NCBI GenBank assembly: GCA_947460565.1
Contig: CANHJJ010000023.1
Location: 1 to 13,463 of the forward strand
Length of the DNA stretch: 13,463 bases
Source: Bacteroidota bacterium
GTDB lineage: Bacteria; Bacteroidota; Bacteroidia; UKL13-3
Reading direction: 5' to 3'
The notes under the pieces were generated by a model. That model was not told the origin of the DNA, ran no database searches, and worked only from the letters and a program-made list of their open reading frames with translations. Below are positions 1-7,360 of this stretch, in pieces (within the stretch, counting starts at the first letter, position 1; the number at the start of each line of letters is the position of its first letter). The translations under genes were made by a program, and so were the position numbers.

Positions 1-88
1 CCCAGCCTGCTTTGCGGGCGACCACAGCAATGACTATCAAGACAACGACCCCAATCAACAAGTATATTAACTTTTTATTCTTTTTCAT
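1..88 (-). CDS. RND efflux membrane-fusion protein, N-terminal fragment (runs off left edge)
   Basis: Only the first 29 codons are in the window, on the minus strand, starting at the ATG at 88-86 and open to the left edge. The peptide begins MKKNKKLIYLLIGVVVLIVI and continues AVVARKAGW. That is a short basic N-terminus followed by one strongly hydrophobic helix of about 17 residues and a basic/glycine exit. This layout is typical of the inner-membrane anchor of Bacteroidota periplasmic adaptor (HlyD/AcrA-like) subunits. The identification rests mainly on context: it lies 85 nt downstream of a TolC-family gene on the same strand, and TolC-MFP-RND is a common operon order in this phylum. The adaptor would bridge the inner-membrane pump and the outer-membrane channel. 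No catalytic or lipoyl region is visible, so the family call is an inference. Confidence 0.6.
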   Translation of the reverse strand, partial: MKKNKKLIYLLIGVVVLIVIAVVARKAGW

Positions 89-115
89 TTTTTTAATTTT
101 TAATTCTTAGCATTT

Positions 116-142
116 TGTCACCCTGAGCGTAATCGAAAGGTC
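116..142. repeat. Bacteroidota intergenic REP-like repeat copy
   Basis: The stretch reads TGTCACCCTGAGCGTAATCG followed by AAAGGTC. From memory it closely resembles the short palindromic element CACCCTGAGC...GTCGAAGGGTG scattered between genes in many Bacteroidota genomes. The usual CACCCT/AGGGTG arms are degraded here on the right side (AAAGGTC). It sits between the TolC gene and the adaptor gene, so it would be transcribed as part of the operon mRNA. Confidence 0.5.
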
Positions 143-148
143 AATTCC

Positions 149-174
149 TAATTCTTAATTGATAATTCTTAATT
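149..174. repeat. 12-bp direct repeat TAATTCTTAATT, two copies
   Basis: TAATTCTTAATT occurs at 149-160 and again at 163-174. A related TAATTCTTAG lies at 101-110. The AT-rich repeats flank the REP-like element in the gap between the TolC stop codon and the adaptor start codon. They may simply be low-complexity spacer. Confidence 0.5.
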
Positions 175-1598
175 TATTTCAATGGTTTTCCTTCATAAAA
201 ATCAAGGACTTTACGCCTAAACACTACTTCGTATTTGGCTTGTAAATAATCGTTTTGAGATTTATTGAAACTGTTTTTTGATGAAATATAATCACTTATG
301 TTCAATGCACCTAATTCAAACTGTTTTTCGCTAATTTCATAAGCCTCTTTATTGGCATCCATTGTCTCTTGCGAAGCTTCATAACGCTTGATGGCATTTT
401 TAAAATTCAAATAAGATTGGTTTACATTTTTGTAAACGTTCAACTTCACTTGCTTTTCGCTTAGTTTGGCATTCATCTGTTGGATATTTGCCTTTTGGAT
501 ATTGGTATTTACATTCCATCCATTGAAAATGGGAACCGTTAAATTAATACCTAAACTGGTACCAAAATTTTTCTTAAACTGATCTGAAAAACCTACTGTT
601 TCGGAGCCGGAGTAAATTCCTTGTTGGATATAAACGGGGTCACCATTTTTATCTACACCAAATGGGATATTAGTGAGAACAGGAGTACCCGTACTTTGGG
701 TACTTAATGTAGAATAAAACGAACTCAAACTTCCACTTAAACTTAATCTCACACTGCGACCACCAAGGGCTACATAGTGCTGCAAGTCTGCAGAACGAAG
801 GCGATGTTGTGCAGCTACCACATCTGGACTACGCTTTTCAAATTCATTGTATATGGCATCCACCGTTTTCAATTCATCTTTCACATCAAGCGTAAGTTGA
901 TTAGGCTTTTCTATGGTATTTTTATCATTAGGGTCAACATTTATTAATTGCCATAGATTTAGATATGCTTGGTTTAAATTAGCCTGATTATTAATAATGG
1001 CATATTCTTCATTGGATAATTGAGCTTTTAGTTGCAATAATTTACTTCTGTTCAAACCGCCTAAATCATATAATTTTTGTTGTCTTTCTAATATTTTTCT
1101 AGTGGCATCAGCTTGTGAATTAGAAGCTGCCAAAATCTCTGTTTGTTGTAAAACCGATAAATAAGCATTGGCCACATTTAGGCTAATTGTATTTTTGGTA
1201 TTCTCCAAATCAAACTGGCTTGCCTTATAATCACTTTCTTTCAAACGCATATTATTAACCGTTTGAAAGCCATTGAACAAAGGCATATTGGCTGAGGCCC
1301 CAAATGAATTGGTTCTAAAAGCTAAATTTTCTTCCGGTAAATTGGTTTTAGGATTGATATTGAAACCCGTTTGCCAAGTATTGGTAGCAGAGCCATTAAC
1401 ACTTGGAGCTGCCTGTAATTTACTTTGTAACACATCAGCTTTGGCACTTTGGGTCTGCAACGACTGCTGTTGAATTTGGATATTGCTACTGATGGCCTGA
1501 TTAATACACTCCTCCAAAGTCCAAGATTTTTGGGCTTGCAGGCTGGTGCTAAAGATAAGGGCAAAAGCGCTAATGCTAATTTTGATAAATGTTTTCAA
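174..1598 (-). CDS. TolC-family outer-membrane efflux channel
   Basis: This 474-residue protein forms the outer-membrane/periplasmic tunnel of a tripartite export system. Its N-terminus is a signal peptide: MKTF, a hydrophobic core around residues 8-18, then SLQAQ with likely cleavage after A22. The mature protein opens with SWTLEECINQAISSNIQIQQ, the standard first helix of TolC/OEP repeats (W-T-L-E-x-C/A-I-x-x-A). Two alpha-helical OEP halves follow, at about 25-220 and 255-465. Each is rich in Gln, Asn, Ala and Leu, with predicted coiled-coil stretches such as QQKLYDLGGLNRSKLLQLKA and EISEKQFELGALNISDYISS. These pseudo-repeats carry the family's K/R-Q-x-x-x-x-x-G-A/G-L-N/S motif. The length is normal. 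The gene is followed on the same strand by an adaptor gene, so it probably leads an efflux operon. The substrate cannot be told from the sequence. Confidence 0.9.
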   Translation of the reverse strand: MKTFIKISISAFALIFSTSLQAQKSWTLEECINQAISSNIQIQQQSLQTQSAKADVLQSKLQAAPSVNGSATNTWQTGFNINPKTNLPEENLAFRTNSFGASANMPLFNGFQTVNNMRLKESDYKASQFDLENTKNTISLNVANAYLSVLQQTEILAASNSQADATRKILERQQKLYDLGGLNRSKLLQLKAQLSNEEYAIINNQANLNQAYLNLWQLINVDPNDKNTIEKPNQLTLDVKDELKTVDAIYNEFEKRSPDVVAAQHRLRSADLQHYVALGGRSVRLSLSGSLSSFYSTLSTQSTGTPVLTNIPFGVDKNGDPVYIQQGIYSGSETVGFSDQFKKNFGTSLGINLTVPIFNGWNVNTNIQKANIQQMNAKLSEKQVKLNVYKNVNQSYLNFKNAIKRYEASQETMDANKEAYEISEKQFELGALNISDYISSKNSFNKSQNDYLQAKYEVVFRRKVLDFYEGKPLK

Positions 1599-1601
1599 AG
1601 T

Positions 1602-1635
1602 TTTGTTTTTATTTTAATGGCTAAAACTATTTTTG
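1602..1635 (+). promoter_or_regulatory. Candidate promoter of the deacetylase/glycosyltransferase pair
   Basis: TTTG at 1602-1605 is followed after 22 nt by TATTTTTG at 1628-1635, a full match to the Bacteroidota -7 box TAnnTTTG. The deacetylase ATG is at 1655, which gives a leader of roughly 15 nt. The region is AT-rich, so a chance match is possible. Confidence 0.45.
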
Positions 1636-1650
1636 CTTAACGTTAACAAA
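1622..1650 (-). promoter_or_regulatory. Candidate promoter of the TolC gene
   Basis: Read on the minus strand there is a TTTG (1650-1647), a 17-nt spacer, and TAGTTTTA (1629-1622), which is one base away from the Bacteroidota -7 consensus TAnnTTTG. The TolC start codon lies 24 nt downstream. It overlaps by two bases the better-matching -7 box of the divergent deacetylase gene. Confidence 0.35.
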
Positions 1651-1654
1651 AATA

Positions 1655-2272
1655 ATGTTTCGATACACAATACCACAATTAGTTCAACTAATGGGCAAAT
1701 CTTGCACATGGAAGGTAAAAACCAATGATAAGAAATTGTACTTTACTTTTGATGATGGCCCACATCCTGACATAACAGCATGGGTATTGGATGAATTGGC
1801 TAAATACCAAGCCAAAGCAAGCTTTTTTTGTGTAGGAGATAATGTCAGTAAATACCCTGAAACTTATAAGCTAATATTGGATGAAGGGCATGCTGTTGGC
1901 AATCACACCTTCAATCATTTAAACGGTTGGAAGCACAACAACAAAAGCTATTTGGATAACATTGAAGAATGTGCCAAGTATATTGACTCTAATTTATTTA
2001 GACCTCCTTATGGTAAACTTAGCCTTTCACAACTGAATCACATTAAAAAATCCTATCAAATTGTGATGTGGAATAGGCTTAGCCGAGATTTCGACCCTAT
2101 GCTTGATATAGAACAAAGCTTGAATGCCATGAAAAAAAATGTAAGTGCGGGTCATATTTTTGTTTTCCACGACAGTGAAAAAGCCGAAAAGAATTTAAAA
2201 ATTCTATTACCGCAACTGCTAAAGCATTTTAGTGAACTTGGTTATTCCTTTGATAGTTTAGCCAACAAATAA
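1655..2272 (+). CDS. NodB-type polysaccharide deacetylase (CE4 family)
   Basis: This 205-residue protein is a metal-dependent carbohydrate N-deacetylase of the NodB/CE4 homology family. All five family motifs are visible. TFDDGP at 31-36 holds the catalytic base and a metal-binding aspartate (D33, D34). H84 and H88 in NHTFNH are the two metal-binding histidines. RPPYG at 116-120 is motif 3. The MWNRLSRDFDP segment near 138-148 is motif 4. HD at 172-173 (FVFHD) carries the second catalytic histidine. No signal peptide or membrane segment is evident, so it may be cytoplasmic or membrane-associated through a partner. The protein is little more than the catalytic core. It ends two nucleotides before the next ATG, so it is almost certainly translationally coupled to the glycosyltransferase. 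The likely substrate is an N-acetylated glycan made by that partner (inference). Confidence 0.9.
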   Translation: MFRYTIPQLVQLMGKSCTWKVKTNDKKLYFTFDDGPHPDITAWVLDELAKYQAKASFFCVGDNVSKYPETYKLILDEGHAVGNHTFNHLNGWKHNNKSYLDNIEECAKYIDSNLFRPPYGKLSLSQLNHIKKSYQIVMWNRLSRDFDPMLDIEQSLNAMKKNVSAGHIFVFHDSEKAEKNLKILLPQLLKHFSELGYSFDSLANK

Positions 2273-2274
2273 GC

Positions 2275-3396
2275 ATGCTCTACTTAGAACTCATCGCCAT
2301 TTTTTTTGTATATGTTTTTGTTTTAATACAAGTTACACTTTGTATTACCTTACAAAACCATGAAGAAAAACAAAAAAGGAAATATGTAACAAATGATGAA
2401 TTAAACAAGTTGCCTTTTATAAGCATCCTCATTCCTGCAAGGAATGAAGCACATCAAATACATAGATGTATCGAAAGTCTTTTTGAGTTGAACTACCCAC
2501 AAAACAAATTTGAAGTATTGATAGGTGATGACTCTTCAGCCGACAATACCGCTGAAATAGTTCAAAATTTGATTCAATCTAGAACCAATTTCAAACTCAT
2601 TCCAATAACAGAAAACTTGGGCAAAGCAAAGGCTAAGGCCAATGTCTTAGCTAATTTAGCGCATTTTGCTAAAGGGGAAATATTTGCAGTAACAGATGCC
2701 GATATAGCGGTTAAAACAGATTGGTTAATGACTTTAGTAAATGAATTTGACAATCCAAATATTGCCATTGTCTCGGGCACTACCATCGTGAAGGGGGAAA
2801 CTCTATTTGAAAGAATGCAAGGTATAGAATGGCTATATTCTTCAGGATTATTAATAGCATTCGATAAATTGGGTTTGAAAGGCACAGCGGTAGGCAACAA
2901 TATGGCATTTACCAAAGAGGCCTACTTTAAGGTGGGTGGATACGAAAATATTGATTTTTCGGTGACTGAGGATTTCAAGTTGTTCGACACATTTCGCAAA
3001 GCAGGTTATCAAACAAAAAACACTTTAAAAGTTGAAAGTTTGAATTTTTCAAATGCCCAAACCCAATTCAATCATTTCCTGCATCAGCGTAAGCGATGGC
3101 TCATTGGCGCAAGAGAGTTAAGCATAGTTTGGAAGTTTATATTCGTGGTATTTGGCTCATTCTATCTAATGGTTTTTATTCTAGCCTTCTTCTCCTTACA
3201 ATCTGCCTTAGTGATGTGGGCAATAAAATTTATAGTTCAATCCGTTGTGATTATATTACTTAACAGTAGGCTTAAACTTAAAACCAGATACTTGGATTTA
3301 TTGCTGTTAGAACCCTATTATATTATTAGCAGCAATGCTGTACTTGCTTTCTATTTTTCTGCAAAAAAAATGGATTGGAAAAACAGAAATTATTAG
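2275..3396 (+). CDS. Membrane glycosyltransferase, GT2 family
   Basis: This 373-residue protein transfers a sugar from an activated nucleotide donor. The GT-A/GT2 domain spans about 48-280. It has FISILIPARNEA at the start, DDSSADNT at 85-92, the metal-binding D-A-D at 141-143, the TED catalytic-base motif at 231-233, and QRKRW at 271-275. The last two are characteristic of processive, membrane-embedded GT2 enzymes (cellulose/hyaluronan/PNAG synthase-like). One hydrophobic helix lies at about 4-25. At least two or three more lie after the domain, at about 286-330 and 340-362. The gene starts two nucleotides after the deacetylase stop codon. Pairing of a membrane GT2 with a NodB deacetylase suggests synthesis and trimming of an N-acetylhexosamine-containing glycan or glycolipid; the product is not determined. 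A strong terminator follows. Confidence 0.88.
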   Translation: MLYLELIAIFFVYVFVLIQVTLCITLQNHEEKQKRKYVTNDELNKLPFISILIPARNEAHQIHRCIESLFELNYPQNKFEVLIGDDSSADNTAEIVQNLIQSRTNFKLIPITENLGKAKAKANVLANLAHFAKGEIFAVTDADIAVKTDWLMTLVNEFDNPNIAIVSGTTIVKGETLFERMQGIEWLYSSGLLIAFDKLGLKGTAVGNNMAFTKEAYFKVGGYENIDFSVTEDFKLFDTFRKAGYQTKNTLKVESLNFSNAQTQFNHFLHQRKRWLIGARELSIVWKFIFVVFGSFYLMVFILAFFSLQSALVMWAIKFIVQSVVIILLNSRLKLKTRYLDLLLLEPYYIISSNAVLAFYFSAKKMDWKNRNY

Positions 3397-3430
3397 ATTT
3401 TTTTGACAAACTATTCCCAATTAAATGAAT

Positions 3431-3470
3431 AAAAAAAGCCCATTTGGAAATTTCCAAATGGGCTTTTTTT
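3431..3470. terminator. Bidirectional rho-independent terminator (perfect palindrome)
   Basis: The two 20-nt halves (3431-3450 and 3451-3470) are exact reverse complements. The GC part of the stem is GCCCATTTGG with a short AAATTT centre, flanked by seven A on one side and seven T on the other. It therefore works as a stem plus U-tract on both strands. It lies between the convergent glycosyltransferase and Nfu genes and ends transcription from both sides. Confidence 0.92.
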
Positions 3471-3484
3471 AGTTGTTATGTGTA

Positions 3485-4054
3485 TTATACTGCTTCTGCC
3501 ACAACTTCTTTCACTTCAGGAATCATGCGGGTTAGCATGCCTTCAATTCCGCGTTTCAGCGTAACAGTTGAAGATGGGCATCCACTACACGAACCTTTCA
3601 TTTGCACTGTAACCACACCGTCCTCAAACGACTTAAAACTAATCATTCCTCCATCTGTTTCAACAGCAGGCTTCACATAAGTATCCAAAATATCTAAAAT
3701 TTGAGCCACAATAATATTATCCGCACCCGGAATGCTTGACCTATCTGTTTTATGCACAATGGTTTCGTCAGCTTCCACATAGGCTTTCAAAAATTCTTTT
3801 AATATTGGAATAATTTCTTCCCATTCGGATCCGGCCACCCTGGTAATGGTAACAAAATTATTCATAATAAAAACGCCATTTACGAAACTGAATTCAAATA
3901 AACTTTTGGCTAAAGGTGAAACCTGTGCTGCTTTTTGATTCGGAAAATCAAGGGCATCATCTGGCAAAATCATTTTATTAAAAACAAACTTCATCGTCTC
4001 TGGATTAGGAGTTTGCTCAGCATATACATTCAAAAAATCTTTTACTTCATTCAT
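3485..4054 (-). CDS. Nfu-type iron-sulfur cluster carrier (NifU-like)
   Basis: This 189-residue cytoplasmic protein binds and delivers Fe-S clusters to apo-enzymes. The first ~95 residues match the Nfu N-terminal domain (YAEQTPNPETMKFVFNK at 11-27, then the FPNQKAAQVSPLAKSLFEF segment and a central W78EEI). The C-terminal NifU-like domain begins at about 112 (ILDILDTYVKPAVETDGGMI) and carries the cluster-binding pair C156-x-x-C159 within KGSCSGCPSS. The two-domain order and length are those of eukaryotic-type and Bacteroidota Nfu proteins. It is monocistronic here, with its own -7-like box upstream and a shared terminator downstream. No loss of key residues is seen. Confidence 0.92.
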   Translation of the reverse strand: MNEVKDFLNVYAEQTPNPETMKFVFNKMILPDDALDFPNQKAAQVSPLAKSLFEFSFVNGVFIMNNFVTITRVAGSEWEEIIPILKEFLKAYVEADETIVHKTDRSSIPGADNIIVAQILDILDTYVKPAVETDGGMISFKSFEDGVVTVQMKGSCSGCPSSTVTLKRGIEGMLTRMIPEVKEVVAEAV

Positions 4055-4073
4055 CTTGTTTAGAATTATTCTA

Positions 4074-4081
4074 CAAAAGTA
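4074..4081 (-). promoter_or_regulatory. -7 box of the Nfu gene promoter
   Basis: On the minus strand the sequence is TACTTTTG, a full match to TAnnTTTG, ending 19 nt upstream of the Nfu ATG. No clear TTTG/TTG -33 element is present at the expected spacing, so this is a half-promoter match. Confidence 0.4.
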
Positions 4082-4257
4082 ATTATTTTAAACTTTCGTA
4101 GAGAAATTAGTTGAAATTAGCCTGATAAATTATTTGAGATTAATCGTTTTGAATAACAGTGTAGGTATTTAATAAACAAATGTTTGTAAAAATTTTATGT
4201 GGAATTCTTAACAATTTGAAAAAAAATCAATTATAAATCCCTAGTTTTACCACTAAT

Positions 4258-4284
4258 TATAGTTATATCTATTTATAGCTATAT
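4258..4284. repeat. Tandem near-palindromic sites upstream of the NarL-type regulator
   Basis: TATAGTTATAT (4258-4268) and TATAGCTATAT (4274-4284) differ at one base and are spaced 16 bp start to start. The second contains the perfect palindrome TATAGCTATA. They lie just upstream of the candidate -7 box at 4287. Two dyads about one and a half helical turns apart would suit a dimeric DNA-binding regulator, but AT-richness makes chance repeats plausible. Confidence 0.35.
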
Positions 4285-4286
4285 TT

Positions 4287-4294
4287 TAAATTTG
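4287..4294 (+). promoter_or_regulatory. -7 box of the response-regulator/kinase operon
   Basis: TAAATTTG fully matches the Bacteroidota TAnnTTTG element and lies 21 nt before the ATG at 4316. No convincing -33 TTG is found; the -33 position falls inside the tandem dyad sites, which could fit an activator-dependent promoter. Confidence 0.45.
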
Positions 4295-4315
4295 TATAGA
4301 TAAATAATAATATAA

Positions 4316-4972
4316 ATGCAAAAGTACCCTAAACCTGTTGGAATTATTGAAGATAACATCTCACTGAGAACGAATATCGCAGATTACATTAATCTTTCTG
4401 ATAATTATTTTAGTGTTTTTGATGTATCATCAATTGAAAATTTAAACAATTTAAAATTAAGTATAAAGCCGGAAATTATTTTGTTAGACATTCATCTAAA
4501 AGGGGAAAATAGCCTAGATAACTTAGAAAGCTTACAACAAAAATTTCCTGATACCTACATATTAATTATGACGGGAGATTTGAATGAAAAAAACATATTA
4601 AAAGCATTAGAAAATGGTGCTAAAGGCTATGTTAACAAACCATTCGAAATGGAAGGATTGATTAAGGCGATGAATAAAACCTTTGAAGATGGAAGTTTCC
4701 TATCCCCAGTGGCCACCACATCACTGCTTAACTTAATAAATAATAGCAGAAAGCCAAGCAGTTCAATTAAAACGACCTATTCTTTCACCATGAAAGAAAG
4801 CGAAATTGTTGAACTTCTTAGACAAGGCATGTCTTATAATGAAATAGCCGAAAAACTAAAAATATCATATCACACAGTAAATCATCATATTAAAAACATA
4901 TACCATAAAATGGATGTTAATTCAAAATCAAAACTGATTGCAGAAATAAATAATTCCTTTAAAATTTCATAG
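4316..4972 (+). CDS. NarL/LuxR-type response regulator
   Basis: This 218-residue transcriptional regulator has a receiver domain at 1-125. The acidic pocket is E12-D13, the predicted phosphoacceptor is D58 (IILLDIHL), the conserved T86 is in ILIMTGD, and the lysine is K108 in GYVNKPF. A linker to about 150 follows, then a GerE/LuxR winged-HTH domain at ~152-212 (FTMKESEIVELLRQGMSYNE with recognition helix TVNHHIKNIYHKM). Phosphorylation would trigger dimerisation and DNA binding. It is the first gene of the cluster, and the three-PAS kinase begins 77 nt later on the same strand with no terminator between. That kinase is the likely partner. The tandem dyads upstream may be its own binding sites (inference). 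Confidence 0.92.
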   Translation: MQKYPKPVGIIEDNISLRTNIADYINLSDNYFSVFDVSSIENLNNLKLSIKPEIILLDIHLKGENSLDNLESLQQKFPDTYILIMTGDLNEKNILKALENGAKGYVNKPFEMEGLIKAMNKTFEDGSFLSPVATTSLLNLINNSRKPSSSIKTTYSFTMKESEIVELLRQGMSYNEIAEKLKISYHTVNHHIKNIYHKMDVNSKSKLIAEINNSFKIS

Positions 4973-5049
4973 AAAACCTCCTATGAATGATAGCCTAGCT
5001 AATTCACAACCCAATTTTGTTCCAATAAAAAATAAAATGTCTGACATAA

Positions 5050-6957
5050 ATGGATATCAACAGCATCAATAAAATATTTGATATGTCTGGTATGGGGCTA
5101 TTGGTTGAGGATGCTAATAGGAAGATTAAATTTACCAATCAAAAGTTTGTTGAATTTATGCAAATTGATTCAAAACCAGAAGATATGGTAGGATTCGATT
5201 GTGCATTGAATGCAAAATATGCAAAGCATTTATTTGCCGACCCTGATAAATTTGAATTCGACATAATCGATATCCCAAAAAAATGTTTGCCAACAGATGA
5301 AATCATTCAAATGGCGAATGGCACCTATTTTAAAAGAATGTACTCGGCTTTTTTTTTAGAAAATGGATCCTATGATAATGTTTGGGTCTACCAAGATGTT
5401 ACAATTACTGTTGAAAAATCGCTTGAAATTGAGCGACAAAAAGAATTTTACTTAAATATTCTAGACGAAATACCCGCAGATATTGCAATCTTTAACGACA
5501 AGCACAAATACTTATACTTAAATCGAATTGCAGTTGAAAATGAAGAAACTAGAAATTGGTTGATAGGTAAAGATGATTTTGAATATTGTGAGCATAAAAA
5601 TATTGACTCCAAACTTGCAAATTTGAGAAGATCTTGGTTCAATGAAGCTGTAAATAATCACAAACCTTTTCAGAAGGTAGATGAAGTTAAAAAACCTGAT
5701 GGTACTATAAAATATGTATTAAGAATTTTTCATCCTATCTACAATAAACAAAATGAATTGACTTATGTGGTTGGCTATGGTATTGATATAACTGACCAGT
5801 ATGAGACTGCCATATTTATCGAAAATCAAAATCTTAGGTTTAAAAAACTTATCAATGGATTAACAGATGGGGTTTTCCAAATAGGCGTTGACGGCAAACT
5901 CATTTTTTATAATCATGCCATATTGGATATCATAAAAAGTGATGTTAATAATTTATTGGGTTATTTTGATTTTAAAACTGTTAGTAATTTAACAAACAAA
6001 AGTATTGATAACCTATACAAGTTATTTAAAAAAGTAGCTGCTAACCAAGCAAGTGAAAATGGAATCCTTGCATTTGAATTTAAAGATAAAAGTATAAAAT
6101 ACATCGATTACTACTTTTGGTTTTCTAGCAACCCTGTAGATGGAGATTGTGTAATTGGCAGAATATCGGACGTTACTCTTCAAAAATTGCGTGAAAATGA
6201 CTTAAAAAGCATTATTCATAAAGAAAAAGAGCTCAATAATTTAAAATCACATTTTATAAATATCACATCACACGAATTAAGGACGCCACTAGCTGTTATC
6301 ATGTCGTCAGCAGAAATAATCGACATGATTCTTAGTAAGCCTAATTTGGACCAAAAAATAAAACCTGAAAACTATACCACTAAAATTCTTGCTGAAGTAA
6401 ACAGAATAACTGACATACTCAACGATTTGTTAATTGTAGGTCAGATTGAATCTGGCAAAATAAAGTTCAAACCAGAACCAGTCAATATAAAAGAATACAT
6501 CGAAAAAATTGTTACGGAGAATTATTCTACCTACAAAGATGGAAGAAGTATTGATTATCGGGTGCAAGAGGACGGTAGAAAAGTTCAACTTGATAAAAAT
6601 TTAATGAGGCATGTGATTCTAAACTTGATTGAAAATGCCTTTAAATATTCACCAAATAAGCCTGCCCCTATTTTAGAAGTTTTACAAACTGCAAATGAAT
6701 TAAAAATAAGCGTGAAAGACTATGGCATCGGGATTCCTAAAAAAGATATGGAAAATCTTTTTCAAACATTTTATCGGGCAAGTAATGTAGGCAATATTTC
6801 AGGAACTGGTGTGGGACTTATGATTGTTGAGCATGCCATACAAACCCACAATGGAAGGATTGAACTAGATAGCAAAGTGGGTGAAGGAACAACAATCACT
6901 ACTTATATACCTATTAATAATGTTAACGATACAAAACATGCAGACACCAAAGGATGA
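5050..6957 (+). CDS. Soluble PAS-PAS-PAS sensor histidine kinase
   Basis: This 635-residue kinase has no signal peptide or membrane segment, so it probably senses a cytoplasmic cue. Three PAS-like domains can be traced. The first is about 1-120 (GMGLLVEDANRKIKFTNQKF to VWVYQDVT). The second is about 130-255 (ILDEIPADIAIFNDKHKYLY to VVGYGIDIT). The third is about 262-385 (LINGLTDGVFQIGVDGKLIF to IGRISDVT). A short coiled coil leads into the HisKA domain with H408 in ITSHELRTPL. The HATPase domain shows the N box N529 (NLIENAFKYS), the G1 box D557 (DYGIGIP), the F-box FQTFYRA, and the G2 box GTGVGL. All catalytic features look intact. The start is fixed by an in-frame TAA immediately before the ATG. 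Its end overlaps the following receiver gene by 20 nt, indicating coupling. It lies between two response-regulator genes and may phosphorylate both. Confidence 0.93.
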   Translation: MDINSINKIFDMSGMGLLVEDANRKIKFTNQKFVEFMQIDSKPEDMVGFDCALNAKYAKHLFADPDKFEFDIIDIPKKCLPTDEIIQMANGTYFKRMYSAFFLENGSYDNVWVYQDVTITVEKSLEIERQKEFYLNILDEIPADIAIFNDKHKYLYLNRIAVENEETRNWLIGKDDFEYCEHKNIDSKLANLRRSWFNEAVNNHKPFQKVDEVKKPDGTIKYVLRIFHPIYNKQNELTYVVGYGIDITDQYETAIFIENQNLRFKKLINGLTDGVFQIGVDGKLIFYNHAILDIIKSDVNNLLGYFDFKTVSNLTNKSIDNLYKLFKKVAANQASENGILAFEFKDKSIKYIDYYFWFSSNPVDGDCVIGRISDVTLQKLRENDLKSIIHKEKELNNLKSHFINITSHELRTPLAVIMSSAEIIDMILSKPNLDQKIKPENYTTKILAEVNRITDILNDLLIVGQIESGKIKFKPEPVNIKEYIEKIVTENYSTYKDGRSIDYRVQEDGRKVQLDKNLMRHVILNLIENAFKYSPNKPAPILEVLQTANELKISVKDYGIGIPKKDMENLFQTFYRASNVGNISGTGVGLMIVEHAIQTHNGRIELDSKVGEGTTITTYIPINNVNDTKHADTKG

Positions 6958-7360
6958 ACTAGTTTTGGTAATTGAGGATGATCCGGGAATTGCACATGTA
7001 TTGGAAACCATTCTTAATTTAAATAACATAAATGTTATTGTAGCAAACAATGGCTCATTGGGCTTACAATATATCAAAGAGAAAAAACCACAAATAATCT
7101 TATGTGATATCATGTTGCCAGATATGTTGGGTTATGATATATTGAAAATTGTTAAAGATGATAATGAAAAATATAAGATTCCATTTATTTTCTTAACTGC
7201 ATTTGCTGACCCTTCAGATGTTAGAAGAGGAATAAATGAAGGTGCAGATGATTATATTACGAAACCCTTTACATCTGAAACCATTATCAAAGCTATTCAA
7301 TCAAGGTTGGAAATACAACGAAATATTGAATCTAGACGCATATCAGATTTGGCATTATAG
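6938..7360 (+). CDS. Receiver-domain response regulator; 5' part of a frameshifted receiver-HATPase gene
   Basis: As sequenced this frame gives 140 residues ending at the TAG at 7358-7360. The receiver domain is complete: E13-D14 acidic pocket, phosphoacceptor D57 (IILCDIMLPDM), T87 (FIFLTAFA) and K109 (DYITKPF). The extension IKAIQSRLEIQRNIESRRIS ends in DLAL. The ATG at 6938 was chosen because MQTPKDELVLVIEDD puts a normal short lead before the first beta-strand; an in-frame ATG exists at 6920. The start lies inside the end of the kinase gene. The frame stops in the middle of what should be a continuing helix. Re-reading one base gives DLAL-(I)-VPSLLSYNF, a natural continuation into the kinase-like module. 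It could act as a stand-alone CheY-like receiver, but a truncated fusion is more likely. Confidence 0.8.
   Translation: MQTPKDELVLVIEDDPGIAHVLETILNLNNINVIVANNGSLGLQYIKEKKPQIILCDIMLPDMLGYDILKIVKDDNEKYKIPFIFLTAFADPSDVRRGINEGADDYITKPFTSETIIKAIQSRLEIQRNIESRRISDLAL

Noticed and set aside
3431..3470. Regulatory operator or attachment site at the perfect 40-nt palindrome
   Set aside because: A-run/stem/T-run structure between two convergent stop codons is fully explained by a bidirectional terminator.
6881..6937. ATG 6881 as the start of the receiver gene
   Set aside because: It would add 19 residues before the receiver's first strand (with a further in-frame ATG at 6920) and extend the overlap with the kinase gene. 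The ATG at 6938 fits the usual receiver N-terminus.
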